From contig JBHJGM010000002.1 of NCBI GenBank assembly GCA_050331815.1, positions 294,342 to 358,341 on the forward strand: a DNA stretch of 64,000 bases. Direction: 5' to 3'. The position numbers were made by a program, and so were the translations under genes. Under the pieces are notes generated by a model. The model had not been told where the DNA came from. It was given only the letters and a program-made list of their open reading frames with translations, and did not search any database. The DNA is from JBHJGM01 sp050331815 (GTDB lineage Bacteria; Verrucomicrobiota; Verrucomicrobiia; Opitutales; JBHJGM01). Of the stretch, positions 44,318 through 52,727 are shown in pieces (the first letter of the stretch is position 1; each line of letters starts with the position of its first letter).

Positions 44318-45088
44318 ATGAAGAACCACCTTATCGCTATCGGCGCCGTGCTCATGAGCTCTGCTGCGCCCGCTCTCGCGCAGGTTGATGAAGCCTTCGC
44401 TGTTTTTCTTTTCGATGGCCCGTCTAATCGCCCTGCTGGGGATATTTTCAACGACATCCCCGCCCAAAACACGCTGACCGCGATCAACAACGGTTTCATT
44501 GATGTTTCTGCCTTCCCGGCCGGAAGCAGCATTTCGGCTAATCCGTTTACTTCGGTTCAGATTTTTACCCAAAACACCACAAACGCAGCTACCGGTAGCG
44601 TTTTTGATCAAACGAATTCGCTTGTTCTGGACAACAATCCAGGCAGCATCTTTGGTGCTCCTTCTGACGCAAATGGAGCAGTCGCTCAGTTCAATATCGG
44701 TACGTTTGTCGAAGGTATTTACACCTTCGAGGAAATCCGTTTTTCTGCGGGAACGACTGACGTTGAAGGTGCTGGTTTCGGTGCTGAAGATGGCTTCGAC
44801 GTGACATTTGCGTTCGGTAGCTTCAGCGAGACTTTCACTGTCGACGCGAATGATGATGGCGGTATCATCGATATTAGCTCCATCGGTTCACAAATCGTAA
44901 CCGCCGGATCTCCGGTCGTTTTCGAAGTCTCGTTTGCAAACGTAGATGAGCCTGAGTTTGCAGTTATCGACAACATCGGATTCTACGGCTCATTCAGCCC
45001 GGAAGTTCCGGAGCCCTCGACCTACGCGGCCATCTTCGGTGGTATCGCGCTGGGTCTCGTCGTTCTGCGTCGTCGCCTCCGCAAGTAA
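44318..45088 (+). CDS. PEP-CTERM sorting-domain protein 3
   Basis: This 256-residue exported protein has a signal peptide ending AAPALAQ and a C-terminal signal PEPSTYAAIFG, hydrophobic segment, LRRRLRK. The mature part is beta-rich with Asn, Asp and Ser (FTQNTTNAATGSVFDQTNS, DVTFAFGSFSETFTVDANDD). It is not clearly related to the proteins at 28066 and 29347 outside the tail, but the tail is nearly identical to theirs, implying one exosortase. Its role is unknown. Confidence 0.85.
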   Translation: MKNHLIAIGAVLMSSAAPALAQVDEAFAVFLFDGPSNRPAGDIFNDIPAQNTLTAINNGFIDVSAFPAGSSISANPFTSVQIFTQNTTNAATGSVFDQTNSLVLDNNPGSIFGAPSDANGAVAQFNIGTFVEGIYTFEEIRFSAGTTDVEGAGFGAEDGFDVTFAFGSFSETFTVDANDDGGIIDISSIGSQIVTAGSPVVFEVSFANVDEPEFAVIDNIGFYGSFSPEVPEPSTYAAIFGGIALGLVVLRRRLRK

Positions 45089-45137
45089 GTAGCCTCCGGG
45101 TTACTTTTTGCGAAGCACTGCGAATCAATCATTTACA

Positions 45138-45168
45138 AAGCGCCTCCTCTCGGGGAGGCGCTTTTTTT
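45138..45168 (+). terminator. Intrinsic terminator after PEP-CTERM protein 3
   Basis: An AAGCGCCTCC / GGAGGCGCTT stem with a short loop is followed by seven T residues. Confidence 0.92.
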
Positions 45169-45491
45169 ATGCGTTTTGTATGTGAGCAAGGCGTTGCGCT
45201 AGAAAGAATCTCTCGATTGCGTTGCAGCCGAAGCGGGTTCGCTAAGCGGAAATACAGACTTAAGGTAGCGCCTGAGAGGCCGTTAAAAATTTGTGAATGC
45301 AAGCCTGCTTCCCAAAATACCATTGAGCTAAGGAATCGCGTCAGCAAGATTGTTGTCTGCTACTGACTTTTCCCTGGCAACACCTCAACGCAGACCGCCT
45401 GACGGCAAATTTACCGGATTTGGTTAACGATATCCGCTGATAGCCGATGGCAGGAGCGTTCACTAATCACGCTACGCTACTTGCTTCATTC
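45169..45491. other. 323-bp intergenic region
   Basis: This lies between the terminator and the next PEP-CTERM gene. Short frames on both strands look random in composition. No promoter box was convincing: a GG-N12-GC pair at about 45374 has the wrong spacing for sigma-54. Confidence 0.35.
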
Positions 45492-46367
45492 ATGCATTCG
45501 ACCTTGCGACTCCTCCTAGCCTCAAGCGCTTGTTTTTCGCTGGCCCCGCAAACCTGGGCACAGCTCGATCTCCCCAATACCGACATCATTGCGGGTTGGG
45601 AGTTCTCTCAGTTCGGCAGCGCCGGATTCAACAACACCGTTTCTGCCGGTCCGCCAAACGCGGTCAACAGCCTGGCTGCCAACTTCTCGGACTTCGCCCC
45701 AGGTGATGGTGCCGGGGCGGATGCCAATCCTTTTGGTACCTGGACGGGCAACGGTTCTCCCGGAAGCCCCACTGATTTTGCGGCACCTGTCGACTTTACG
45801 CCGGTTGGCCCTTCCCTGGGCGTTGGCCTCTTGGATAACATCGGCGACCGTCCGGATCCGGCTTTTCTCACCTTTGACCCCAACCAAATCACTACGCTCA
45901 ATGGCGATGGCCAGAACTTCGCTTCCGACCTGGCCATGAGCCCGACCTTTGGCGGTGGTACCGGCAGTTTCGACTTCTCGGCAACCCCGGGTGCTGGTGG
46001 CATCGGCCCATTCATGAACTGGGGCTTCCAGTTTGCCGCGGTTGTCGATGGCGGCGGTGACTACACCTTCGACGTGGAGTTTGCGGTTGGCGATGGCGAT
46101 TTCATGACGGTTGACAGCGTCTTGGTCACCGCGACCGAGTCAGTTTTCAGCTTCACCGCGAGCGACTTGGATGAGCTGGGCACTTCAGCTACCGAGGTAA
46201 CTTTCCGGATGAATTTCAACAACAACCTTCCGGACGGAACGATTGCTGCCCTGGTTGTCGATAATGTGATTATTACTGGCGACATGGTGCCCGAACCTTC
46301 AACCTACGCGCTTGTTTTCGGAGCACTGGCTCTTGGGCTTGCCGGCCTGCGTCGTCGCAAAAGCTAA
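45492..46367 (+). CDS. PEP-CTERM sorting-domain protein 4
   Basis: This 291-residue exported protein has a signal peptide (STLRLLLASSACFSLAPQTWAQ), a mature domain opening with IIAGWEFSQFGSAG (a start seen in many PEP-CTERM proteins), and a tail PEPSTYALVFGALALGL...LRRRKS. ATG 45492 gives a compact signal peptide; an upstream in-frame ATG at 45447 would extend it by 15 residues. It is followed by a strong terminator. It lies just upstream of a sigma-54 regulator gene, which may or may not control it. Confidence 0.85.
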   Translation: MHSTLRLLLASSACFSLAPQTWAQLDLPNTDIIAGWEFSQFGSAGFNNTVSAGPPNAVNSLAANFSDFAPGDGAGADANPFGTWTGNGSPGSPTDFAAPVDFTPVGPSLGVGLLDNIGDRPDPAFLTFDPNQITTLNGDGQNFASDLAMSPTFGGGTGSFDFSATPGAGGIGPFMNWGFQFAAVVDGGGDYTFDVEFAVGDGDFMTVDSVLVTATESVFSFTASDLDELGTSATEVTFRMNFNNNLPDGTIAALVVDNVIITGDMVPEPSTYALVFGALALGLAGLRRRKS

Positions 46368-46392
46368 ACGCTGCAACCAAATAAATTTACGG

Positions 46393-46421
46393 ACGCTCCC
46401 TCGTTTGAGGGAGCGTTTTTT
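46393..46421 (+). terminator. Intrinsic terminator after PEP-CTERM protein 4
   Basis: A perfect ACGCTCCCTC / GAGGGAGCGT stem with a 4-base loop is followed by a run of T residues. Confidence 0.92.
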
Positions 46422-46622
46422 GTACTATTGCGGGTCTCAGGGCAGACGGTTTCGCAACTCGGTTTTGCGTTACAGCGTGTTTTGCATGAAATTATTCCGT
46501 GCAAACTGCAAAAAGCTTGCTTTCATCGTATCCTAAGAAGCAACATGTTTCCTAATCCGTTGATGCGGAATGGCTTAAAGAAGCATGGCGGTCTCTGGCA
46601 CGTAAATTGGTACTGTATCGGT

Positions 46623-47963
46623 ATGCGAATCCTCATCATCGACGACGAGAGGAACATCCTCAAAACGACGGCCATGGCCCTGACCACCATGGGTCACAAG
46701 GTGTCGACCGCTGAGAATGGGGCTCAAGCGTTGCGCGCGCTACAGGAAGAGCGTTTTGACGCTGCCTTTCTTGATTTACGTCTGGGTAAAGAAAGTGGGC
46801 TCGAGGTACTTGACCGCATCAAGTCGGTTGACGACCAGATTGCGGTCATCGTTTTCACGGCTTATTCGTCGGTAGAATCCGCGGTGCAGGCGATGCGCCA
46901 TGGCGCGTACGACTATATCCAAAAGCCCTTCATTCCGGACCAAATCCGTCAAATCCTGCGTAAGCTGCAGGAGCGTGCTTCGTTGGAAACTGAAGTCGAA
47001 ACACTCCGCAATCGTGTCAGTCAGGAGGTGCCCTCGACCGATCTGAACTCCCGCAACGACACGATGCAGAAGATGATCGATTTGTCGTTTCGTGCGGCGA
47101 ATTCCGAGGCGACGATTCTCATTCTCGGCCCAAGCGGAACTGGTAAGACGGTACTGGCACGTTCGGTTCACGAACGCAGCGGACGACGTTCGAAGCCCTT
47201 CATCACGGTAAGCTGCCCGAGTCTTTCCCGCGAATTGCTTGAAAGCGATTTGTTTGGGCACGTTAAGGGCGCGTTCACGGGAGCCGTCGGTGAAACCTGG
47301 GGCAAAGTTGCCGCTGCCGAAGAGGGCACACTCTTTTTGGACGAAATCGGTGAACTGCCGCTCGAAATTCAACCCAAACTGCTGCGTCTGCTGCAGGAAC
47401 GCGAATATGAGCGTGTGGGTGAAACACGCACACGTACGGTGGATGTACGTGTCATCGCTGCTACTAACAAAAATTTGCTCGATGAGGTGAACGCAGGTCG
47501 TTTCCGCGAAGATCTTTACTACCGCCTCAACGTTATTTCCATCGACTTGCTGCCCCTGCGGGAACGCACGGAAGACGTCTTGCCGATTGCGGAACGTTTT
47601 CTGAGCTTCTTTACCAATCCAGCCGGTCGTCGTGATACGGTCTTTACCGAGGAGGCGCGCACCGCGTTGCTCTCTTATTCCTGGCCGGGCAACTTGCGTG
47701 AGCTGCGCAACGTTATCGAACGTGCCGTCATTCTGACCGAGAACGGCCAAATTTCCATTGATGACCTCCCGCCTGAATTTAACGGGCAGAACGGGAGTAA
47801 TGTGCGCATCGGCGCGGAGGTGTCGCTCGAGCAGCTCGAAGAAGAACACATCAGGCGCATTGTCAGCCGCGCGGAAAGCCTAGAGAAGGCCGCCCGGGTG
47901 CTAGGCATCGATACGGCTACGCTGTATCGCAAGCGCAAGAAATTTGGGATGATGAAACAATGA
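46623..47963 (+). CDS. Sigma-54-dependent response regulator (NtrC/AlgB type)
   Basis: This 446-residue transcription activator has a receiver domain at residues 1-120 (RILIIDDE, phospho-acceptor Asp in AAFLDLRLG, Lys in YIQKPF). The AAA+ domain has Walker A GPSGTGKT, the sigma-54 contact loop GAFTGA, Walker B GTLFLDEIGELP and the arginine-finger region ending SYSWPGNLRELRNVIERA. A Fis-type helix-turn-helix lies at the C-terminus (AARVLGIDTATLYRKRKKFG). It activates RpoN-dependent promoters when phosphorylated. The next gene, whose start overlaps its stop by 4 bases, encodes its kinase-like partner. Upstream frames were excluded because the receiver begins at this Met. Confidence 0.93.
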   Translation: MRILIIDDERNILKTTAMALTTMGHKVSTAENGAQALRALQEERFDAAFLDLRLGKESGLEVLDRIKSVDDQIAVIVFTAYSSVESAVQAMRHGAYDYIQKPFIPDQIRQILRKLQERASLETEVETLRNRVSQEVPSTDLNSRNDTMQKMIDLSFRAANSEATILILGPSGTGKTVLARSVHERSGRRSKPFITVSCPSLSRELLESDLFGHVKGAFTGAVGETWGKVAAAEEGTLFLDEIGELPLEIQPKLLRLLQEREYERVGETRTRTVDVRVIAATNKNLLDEVNAGRFREDLYYRLNVISIDLLPLRERTEDVLPIAERFLSFFTNPAGRRDTVFTEEARTALLSYSWPGNLRELRNVIERAVILTENGQISIDDLPPEFNGQNGSNVRIGAEVSLEQLEEEHIRRIVSRAESLEKAARVLGIDTATLYRKRKKFGMMKQ

Positions 47964-49036
47964 GCCTCGAAGCAGTGGATACATTTTCCGGCATCATCGA
48001 CGGCTCTGCGACGAAAACACTGCTGCAGGCATTTCCAGCGCCTGTGTTTGTGGCGGACGCTCAAGGCCAAACCTCGTTTCGCAACTCACGTGGCGAATGG
48101 TTTCTGCGTGCGCCTGAAATCGACGAAGAGCTGCCCAGCGATCTGCGCACTATCGTCGAAGAAGTTTTGAGAACGCAGGAGGGATTTTACTGCGACTCCT
48201 TCGACCGCATGACTTTTTGGCGCGTGGATGGAGAAGAGCGTTTTTTCTTTCCGCAGGTGCTTCCCTTTGAATCGCCGGCAAGTTCGGAATCCCTTGCGCT
48301 GGTCGTGCTGCACGAAGTGACCGCGTTGCGGCTTGCTGAGGAGCTCCGCCGGGATTTGATCGCAACCGTCAGCCATGAACTAAAGACGCCGCTGACGGCG
48401 GCGCGCATGTCAGTGTATCTGCTGTTAGAGCAGATGCGCATGCAGATAGACTCCGATCAGCTTGAGTTGGTGATGACTGCCCGCAAGGAGCTGGATCGTT
48501 TGCTGCATTCGCTGGAAAGCCTGTTGCTGATGGCTTCACTGAAAGCGGGTAAGCAGTCGCTGGCTTTTGAAGACACGCCTGTAAGTGCAATCTTGAAAGC
48601 TGCGGTAGACTCTGTGGAGGGTGCCGCTCAGGCGCGGCAAATTCCGCTGAAAATGACGCCACCTGAAATGGATGCGGAAGTGCGCGCAGACCGCGTACAG
48701 GTACAGACAGTGCTCGAGCGCTTCGTTCGCTATGCCTTGCAGGAAGGTAGCTGTGACTGCCGGATCGAGGTGTCCGCGCGGCCCGATGATGGCGTTGTCT
48801 GGTTTACTGTAGCGCGAACGGGCGAGGTGTTGCCGCTCGAGCTTACCGGCAGGCTTTTTGAGGCGGCTCCGGATAATGCCAACCCGGCAAACGGGCAGGT
48901 GGAGAGTAATCTTGGCTTGTTCCTGGCCCGTGAGACGGTTCGAGCACACGGAGGTAAGGTAGGCCTGCGCACACTGGATGGGGAGGGTACCGAAATATTT
49001 TTCAGCCTTCCGCGCTCAAGCCTGAGACAGCCATGA
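47960..49036 (+). CDS. Histidine-kinase-like sensor with degenerate ATP-binding domain
   Basis: This 358-residue cytoplasmic protein has no membrane segments. A PAS-like domain spans residues 15-120. The HisKA domain has an intact H-box, DLIATVSHELKTPL, with the phospho-acceptor His near residue 138. The HATPase_c part is odd. Where the N-box should carry Asn residues it reads VLERFVRYALQEG. The G1 box (usual DTGxGIP) reads ARTGEVLP. The G2 box (usual GxGLGL) reads ESNLGLFLA. ATP binding is therefore doubtful; it may act mainly as a phosphatase of the regulator. It is translationally coupled to the sigma-54 regulator, an AlgB-KinB-like pairing. Confidence 0.87.
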   Translation: MSLEAVDTFSGIIDGSATKTLLQAFPAPVFVADAQGQTSFRNSRGEWFLRAPEIDEELPSDLRTIVEEVLRTQEGFYCDSFDRMTFWRVDGEERFFFPQVLPFESPASSESLALVVLHEVTALRLAEELRRDLIATVSHELKTPLTAARMSVYLLLEQMRMQIDSDQLELVMTARKELDRLLHSLESLLLMASLKAGKQSLAFEDTPVSAILKAAVDSVEGAAQARQIPLKMTPPEMDAEVRADRVQVQTVLERFVRYALQEGSCDCRIEVSARPDDGVVWFTVARTGEVLPLELTGRLFEAAPDNANPANGQVESNLGLFLARETVRAHGGKVGLRTLDGEGTEIFFSLPRSSLRQP

Positions 49037-49221
49037 TTACTTTGCTTAAACCTTTGCCCTGGTCGCTGCTGCTCTTCGTCGCGGTGCTCGGTATGGTGCT
49101 TGCCGAACGCGGCGGCGTTGACGGCATGGCGGGGCTTGTGCTTAAGGGCACGGTTGTAGCTGTGGCTGTGGCAGCATTCCTGGTGTGGTTGGACGACCGT
49201 TTTTTTGGCTTCCGCGAGTAA
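49033..49221 (+). CDS. Small membrane protein coupled to the sensor gene
   Basis: This 62-residue protein has two hydrophobic segments (LPWSLLLFVAVLGMVLA and LVLKGTVVAVAVAAFLVWL) joined by a short RGGVDG turn and ending in DDRFFGFRE. Its ATG overlaps the sensor stop (ATGA), so expression is tied to the two-component pair. Since the sensor itself has no membrane helices, this protein could be its membrane partner; that is speculation. No family is recognised. Confidence 0.65.
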   Translation: MITLLKPLPWSLLLFVAVLGMVLAERGGVDGMAGLVLKGTVVAVAVAAFLVWLDDRFFGFRE

Positions 49222-49222
49222 C

Positions 49223-50326
49223 CTACAGGCCCGCCAGCTCCAGTTGCGTACCGCCGGGCCTCCGAAAGTGCCGTGAGCTTAGATTGGCTGGGCGTTCTGT
49301 GAATCGCGCCTTCTGTTTGCCCAATTGCAGCAGTTGCCTGAGTTGTTCGGCCCAAGGGCCTTCGCCGATGAAGCGGCTGTGGTGATTTGGATCATTGAGC
49401 TTGCCGCCGCGCAGGCTGCGTAATCGCTGTTCCACGCGGGCGCTTTTGCCTGGATAATGGCGTTCCAGCCAGTCGAAGAAAATTTCTTTCACAGCCCAAG
49501 GCAGTCGAAGCGGCACCAGATTAATCCATCGTGCGCCTGCCGCCGCGGCCGCTTCCACAATCGACGGGATTTCGACGTCATTCAGACCGGGAATCACAGG
49601 TCCAATATTTACGCCTACGGGCACGTCTGCCTCGGCAAGTTTGCGCACCGTTTCGACGCGCAGGCGAGGGGATGCTGTACGCGGCTCCATCTTGCGCGCT
49701 AGTTCAGCGTCGAGTGTGGTGATCGAAAGGTTGGCACCCACGCAATTCCAGCGGGCCAATTCGGCCAGCAGATCGATGTCGCGCTGGATTCCCGCATTTT
49801 TGGTAATAAGCATGACGGGGTGACGTAGTCGGGCCAGCACTTCCAGGCAGCCGCGGGTGATTTGGCGCTCGCGCTCCAGCGGTTGGTACGGATCGGTGAC
49901 GCCGCTCATTGCGACCGGCTGCGGCTGCCAGGAGGGCCTGGAGAGTTCCTGTTCCAGCAGCAGAGGCGCCTCCGTTTTCACATGGAGCACGGTTTCGAAG
50001 TCGATGCCGGCGGAGAGTCCCAGATATTCGTGCGTGGGGCGCGCGTAGCAATAGGCGCAGCCGTGCGCGCAGCCGCGATAGGGGTTGAGGCTGTAGCGAA
50101 AGTTGATGTCCGGACTGTCGTTACGCGTGAGGATGGCCTGGGTGCAATCCTCGATGATGCGTGTGGGCGTCTTCTGCCGCGGCGCCGCCTCCGGAGTCTC
50201 GGGGTCAACAAACGCCTCCGGCTCCAGCTCGACGTGCGTGGGTTCAAAGCGGTTGGGAGGATTGTACGCCGCGCCGCGGCCTTTGGGTTGAGGGGGTTGC
50301 ACGCCGTATAGTGCTCTTATGAGCAC
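49223..50326 (-). CDS. PA0069-family radical SAM protein
   Basis: This is a radical SAM enzyme of about 367 residues related to SplB-type proteins. The cluster motif CAHGCAYCYARPTHEYLG (CX3CX2C) is preceded by NFRYSLNPYRG, which is typical of the PA0069 family, as is the N-terminal KGRGAAYNPPNRFEP. Further blocks are SGVTDPYQPLER, LITKNAGIQRDIDLL and VGVNIGPVIPGLND. The biochemical reaction of the family is unknown to me. Candidate starts are GTG 50326 and GTG 50302; no ATG fits between the upstream gene and the conserved N-terminus. Confidence 0.88.
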   Translation of the reverse strand: MLIRALYGVQPPQPKGRGAAYNPPNRFEPTHVELEPEAFVDPETPEAAPRQKTPTRIIEDCTQAILTRNDSPDINFRYSLNPYRGCAHGCAYCYARPTHEYLGLSAGIDFETVLHVKTEAPLLLEQELSRPSWQPQPVAMSGVTDPYQPLERERQITRGCLEVLARLRHPVMLITKNAGIQRDIDLLAELARWNCVGANLSITTLDAELARKMEPRTASPRLRVETVRKLAEADVPVGVNIGPVIPGLNDVEIPSIVEAAAAAGARWINLVPLRLPWAVKEIFFDWLERHYPGKSARVEQRLRSLRGGKLNDPNHHSRFIGEGPWAEQLRQLLQLGKQKARFTERPANLSSRHFRRPGGTQLELAGL

Positions 50327-50357
50327 ATTACTGTCAAACGTGCACTTGCAACTTTTC

Positions 50358-51317
50358 TTACCAGCCGGACAGGGCAATCTTGCCGATGTGTTTGCCGGCC
50401 TCGAGCGTCGCGTGCGCCTCTGCGGCCTCGGTAAAGCAAAAAGTCTCGGCCAGGGTGGGGCGCAGTTCCCCCAGCTCTACCAGGCGGCCCAATTGGCTAA
50501 GTTGTGCGGCGAGCGTTTCGCGGTTGTGCCCCGTCAGGAGGGGCAGGGCGACAAAGACGATGTGCAGCGTGCCCCCATTAGCATGAAGGGGCGAAAGGTC
50601 GGCGGTGGTGCGTCCGGCGATGGAGACCACCGTGCCGCCGATGCCGATTTGCGTGAGGCTCCGCCCGAGGTTTTCGCCGCCCAGGGTGTCGATGACGGCG
50701 TCGAAAGTACATTCGGCCACCTCACGCCCGAGGTGGACCTCGTGAGCACCGAGTTCGCGGGCAACGGCGGCTTTTTCTTCGGTGGAAACGGTCGCCGTGA
50801 CGTGGGCCCCGGCTGTGCGAGCCAGCTGCACCGCGATGTGGCCAACCCCGCCGCTACCGCCATGAATTAGCACACGCTGGCCGGGCCGCACCTGGGCACG
50901 TTCGACGACGGCCTGCCAGGCCGTGAGGCCAACCACTGGCAACGCGGCCGTTTGCGCATCGCTGAGCTTTGCCGGGGCTTTCGCCAGCAGACGCGCGTCG
51001 ATGCACATCTGCTCGGCCAGCGCACCGGCACTGCCCTTGAACCCGCCGCCCAGCGCGAAAATACAGTCGCCTTCGCGCCAACCGGTCACGCCAGCACCAA
51101 CGGCCAGGATCTGCCCGGCCACATCTCCATGGAGCACCGCCGGCAACTCCGGGCTCAGTGCGGGCACGGCGCCGGCTCGGATTTTCGTATCGATTGGGTT
51201 TACGCTGCTGGCTGTGACTTGAACGAGAACTTCGCCGGGCCCGGGCCGAGGGTCAGGCAGTTCTTCGAGTCGGAGGTTTTCGGGACCGCCGAAGTTACGC
51301 AGGACAATGGCTTTCAT
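50358..51317 (-). CDS. NADPH:quinone oxidoreductase-like zinc-independent alcohol dehydrogenase family protein
   Basis: This 319-residue medium-chain dehydrogenase/reductase begins KAIVLRNFGGPENLRLEELP, the standard quinone oxidoreductase opening. SSVNPIDTKIRAG, LHGDVAGQILAVGAGV and the nucleotide-binding LIHGGSGGVGHIAVQLA are present, and the Cys ligands of zinc-dependent members are absent. It probably reduces quinones or enones with NADPH. ATG 51317 starts the conserved first strand. It lies 31 bp upstream of the radical SAM gene on the same strand and is the last ordinary gene before the RHS region. Confidence 0.92.
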   Translation of the reverse strand: MKAIVLRNFGGPENLRLEELPDPRPGPGEVLVQVTASSVNPIDTKIRAGAVPALSPELPAVLHGDVAGQILAVGAGVTGWREGDCIFALGGGFKGSAGALAEQMCIDARLLAKAPAKLSDAQTAALPVVGLTAWQAVVERAQVRPGQRVLIHGGSGGVGHIAVQLARTAGAHVTATVSTEEKAAVARELGAHEVHLGREVAECTFDAVIDTLGGENLGRSLTQIGIGGTVVSIAGRTTADLSPLHANGGTLHIVFVALPLLTGHNRETLAAQLSQLGRLVELGELRPTLAETFCFTEAAEAHATLEAGKHIGKIALSGW

Positions 51318-51496
51318 CTTCCGCGGAAAGCTAGCGCAAGCCTGCACACGACGGCGATGATGATGTTGCAAGACACCTGCGGGATCATGCCGTGGCCGAG
51401 ACCAGCCTCAACGGTCGGCTGGCAGGGCCGCGATGCCATTTGCGAAGTCATCGATGGGAAGGGTAGGAAAAAAGAGCGCCAATGCAGCAACGCCAA

Positions 51497-51587
51497 GAGA
51501 CTCAAAAAGGGGTCAAGCCTCCGCAGGAAAATGGAAAATAGATTGTATCATTTCCATCTTGCCGAGGCCTGACCCCTTTGGGTGTTC
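51497..51587. repeat. 91-bp hairpin (MITE/REP-like) element, copy 1
   Basis: This element is near-identical to 55194-55284. It starts GAGACTCAAAAAGGGGTCA and ends GCCTGACCCCTTTGGGTGTTC. Its arms AAAGGGGTCAG / CTGACCCCTTT and an inner pair ATGGAAA / TTTCCAT make one long imperfect hairpin around a TAGATTGTATCA centre. In this copy the right end (TCTGACCCCTTTGGGTGTT) is tandemly repeated once more just beyond the element. The terminal sequence resembles repeats mobilised by REP-associated (Y1/IS200-like) transposases, from memory. It lies at the outer border of the RHS region. Confidence 0.8.
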
Positions 51588-51606
51588 TGACCCCTTTGGG
51601 TGTTCC

Positions 51607-51741
51607 GTTAGAGGTAGGCAAAGTTTACTCCTGAAAAGATGGAGGGTTGATAGTCGAGAAGCTGCCCAATGCGTTATTTAGCTAAGACCCGGCATCTAGA
51701 TTTGGTATGCCCTTGGCTATGGTCGGCCTGCAGGTTCATTC
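51607..51741. repeat. Cassette-junction repeat, copy A
   Basis: About 135 bp closely similar to 56724-56869. Shared words include GGTAGGCAAAGTT, CTCCTGAAAAGATGGAGGGTTGA, AGTCGAGAAGCT and TTTGGTATGCCC. Both copies lie just past the 3' end of the last small gene of an RHS cassette (here the LRR gene). The tail GGCCTGCAGGTTCATTC also has a partial third copy at 55315-55342. No coding frame is conserved between the copies. Confidence 0.75.
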
Positions 51742-51767
51742 TTAGACTGATTGATCTGTAGGTGTAT

Positions 51768-52658
51768 CTATTTGGTCGACTGTCCAATTTTTTTCTTAAT
51801 CTCATCCACAGAAGGTAAATAATGTCTTTTATTGAACGAACCGACATACTTTAGATTTAAACAAGGACTAAGATCTCCATCAACTACGTTAGTATGTACA
51901 AACCTAAAGGACGCCAGTGCTCTCATGTGCGATATAAACTGTATAGAGTCGATAGACTTGCAAGAATTTAAGGACAGCACTTTAAGATAGCTTAATTTTC
52001 CTAACTCATGAAAATCTTCAATATTCGGGCAATTCTCTAAATGCAGCTCTCGTAACTGCATGCTTGAAGCACTTATCCCCTGGAGTGAAGTAAGCTTCGG
52101 CAAATAGGCTAAATCAAGAATTCTGAGTGTTGGGAAAAGACAGAGGTTATTAAGATTACTTAAATCACCACGGACTAGCTCCAAGTGTTGAAGTTTTGAA
52201 AGACCTGATAGCGCTTTCAATCCATGACTTCCGAGCTTGGCACCATAGAGATATAACCTGCTTAGAGGCGCAGAATCAAATAGATTAATGAGATCAGGAG
52301 ACCAACCTCCTCTAAAATGCTTCAAACACGGAAAAGCAGTTTCTGCCAGTACGCTTTTGGGCAAAGTACCTTCGCTGAGCATGAGATACTCAAGCTTCTC
52401 CAAGTAGGCCAGCCCATTAAGATCAGCAATTTTCGAGGCTACTACTAGTCTTTTAATTTCGGGGTAGTTTGCCAGAAACTCCAGATTATCGTCTTGGAAG
52501 CCAAAATCTTTATGAATCTCGACTCCAATTACATCATTATTTTCGAGCAACGCCATTGAGGCCTTAATACGTGACGAGTCGACGCACACATAACTTCCAT
52601 GCCTCTCTTCATGAATAAAGATCCCGTCAATTTGCTTTTTGTTAATTTGAAATCGCAT
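51768..52658 (-). CDS. Leucine-rich-repeat protein, probable immunity protein of a displaced RHS tip
   Basis: This 296-residue cytoplasmic protein has no signal peptide. From about residue 75 to 265 it consists of leucine-rich repeats (LNGLAYLEKLEYLMLSEG, LSGLSKLQHLELVRGDLSNL, ASSMQLRELHLENCPNIEDF, LGKLSYLKVLSLNSCKSID). It is clearly more AT-rich than the housekeeping genes next to it. It directly follows the broken RHS tip at 52728-53204, the place where immunity genes sit in RHS and CDI loci, so an immunity role is inferred. LRR proteins are known among immunity proteins of polymorphic toxins. Confidence 0.75.
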   Translation of the reverse strand: MRFQINKKQIDGIFIHEERHGSYVCVDSSRIKASMALLENNDVIGVEIHKDFGFQDDNLEFLANYPEIKRLVVASKIADLNGLAYLEKLEYLMLSEGTLPKSVLAETAFPCLKHFRGGWSPDLINLFDSAPLSRLYLYGAKLGSHGLKALSGLSKLQHLELVRGDLSNLNNLCLFPTLRILDLAYLPKLTSLQGISASSMQLRELHLENCPNIEDFHELGKLSYLKVLSLNSCKSIDSIQFISHMRALASFRFVHTNVVDGDLSPCLNLKYVGSFNKRHYLPSVDEIKKKIGQSTK

Positions 52659-52727
52659 TTTAGCATTTCATCTTTTTGGGTGAAGCCCGAGATCCTATAC
52701 GGATTTAGCGCTAAGGTTGTGCTACAT

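Noticed and set aside
44255..45400. GG...GC pairs before the PEP-CTERM genes at 44318 and 45492 as sigma-54 promoters
   Set aside because: The spacing between GG and GC is 12 bases at both, not the required 10.
51314..51505. Minus-strand 63-codon frame between the oxidoreductase and the hairpin element
   Set aside because: It has no ribosome site, ends inside the oxidoreductase start region and resembles no family; it is treated as non-coding.
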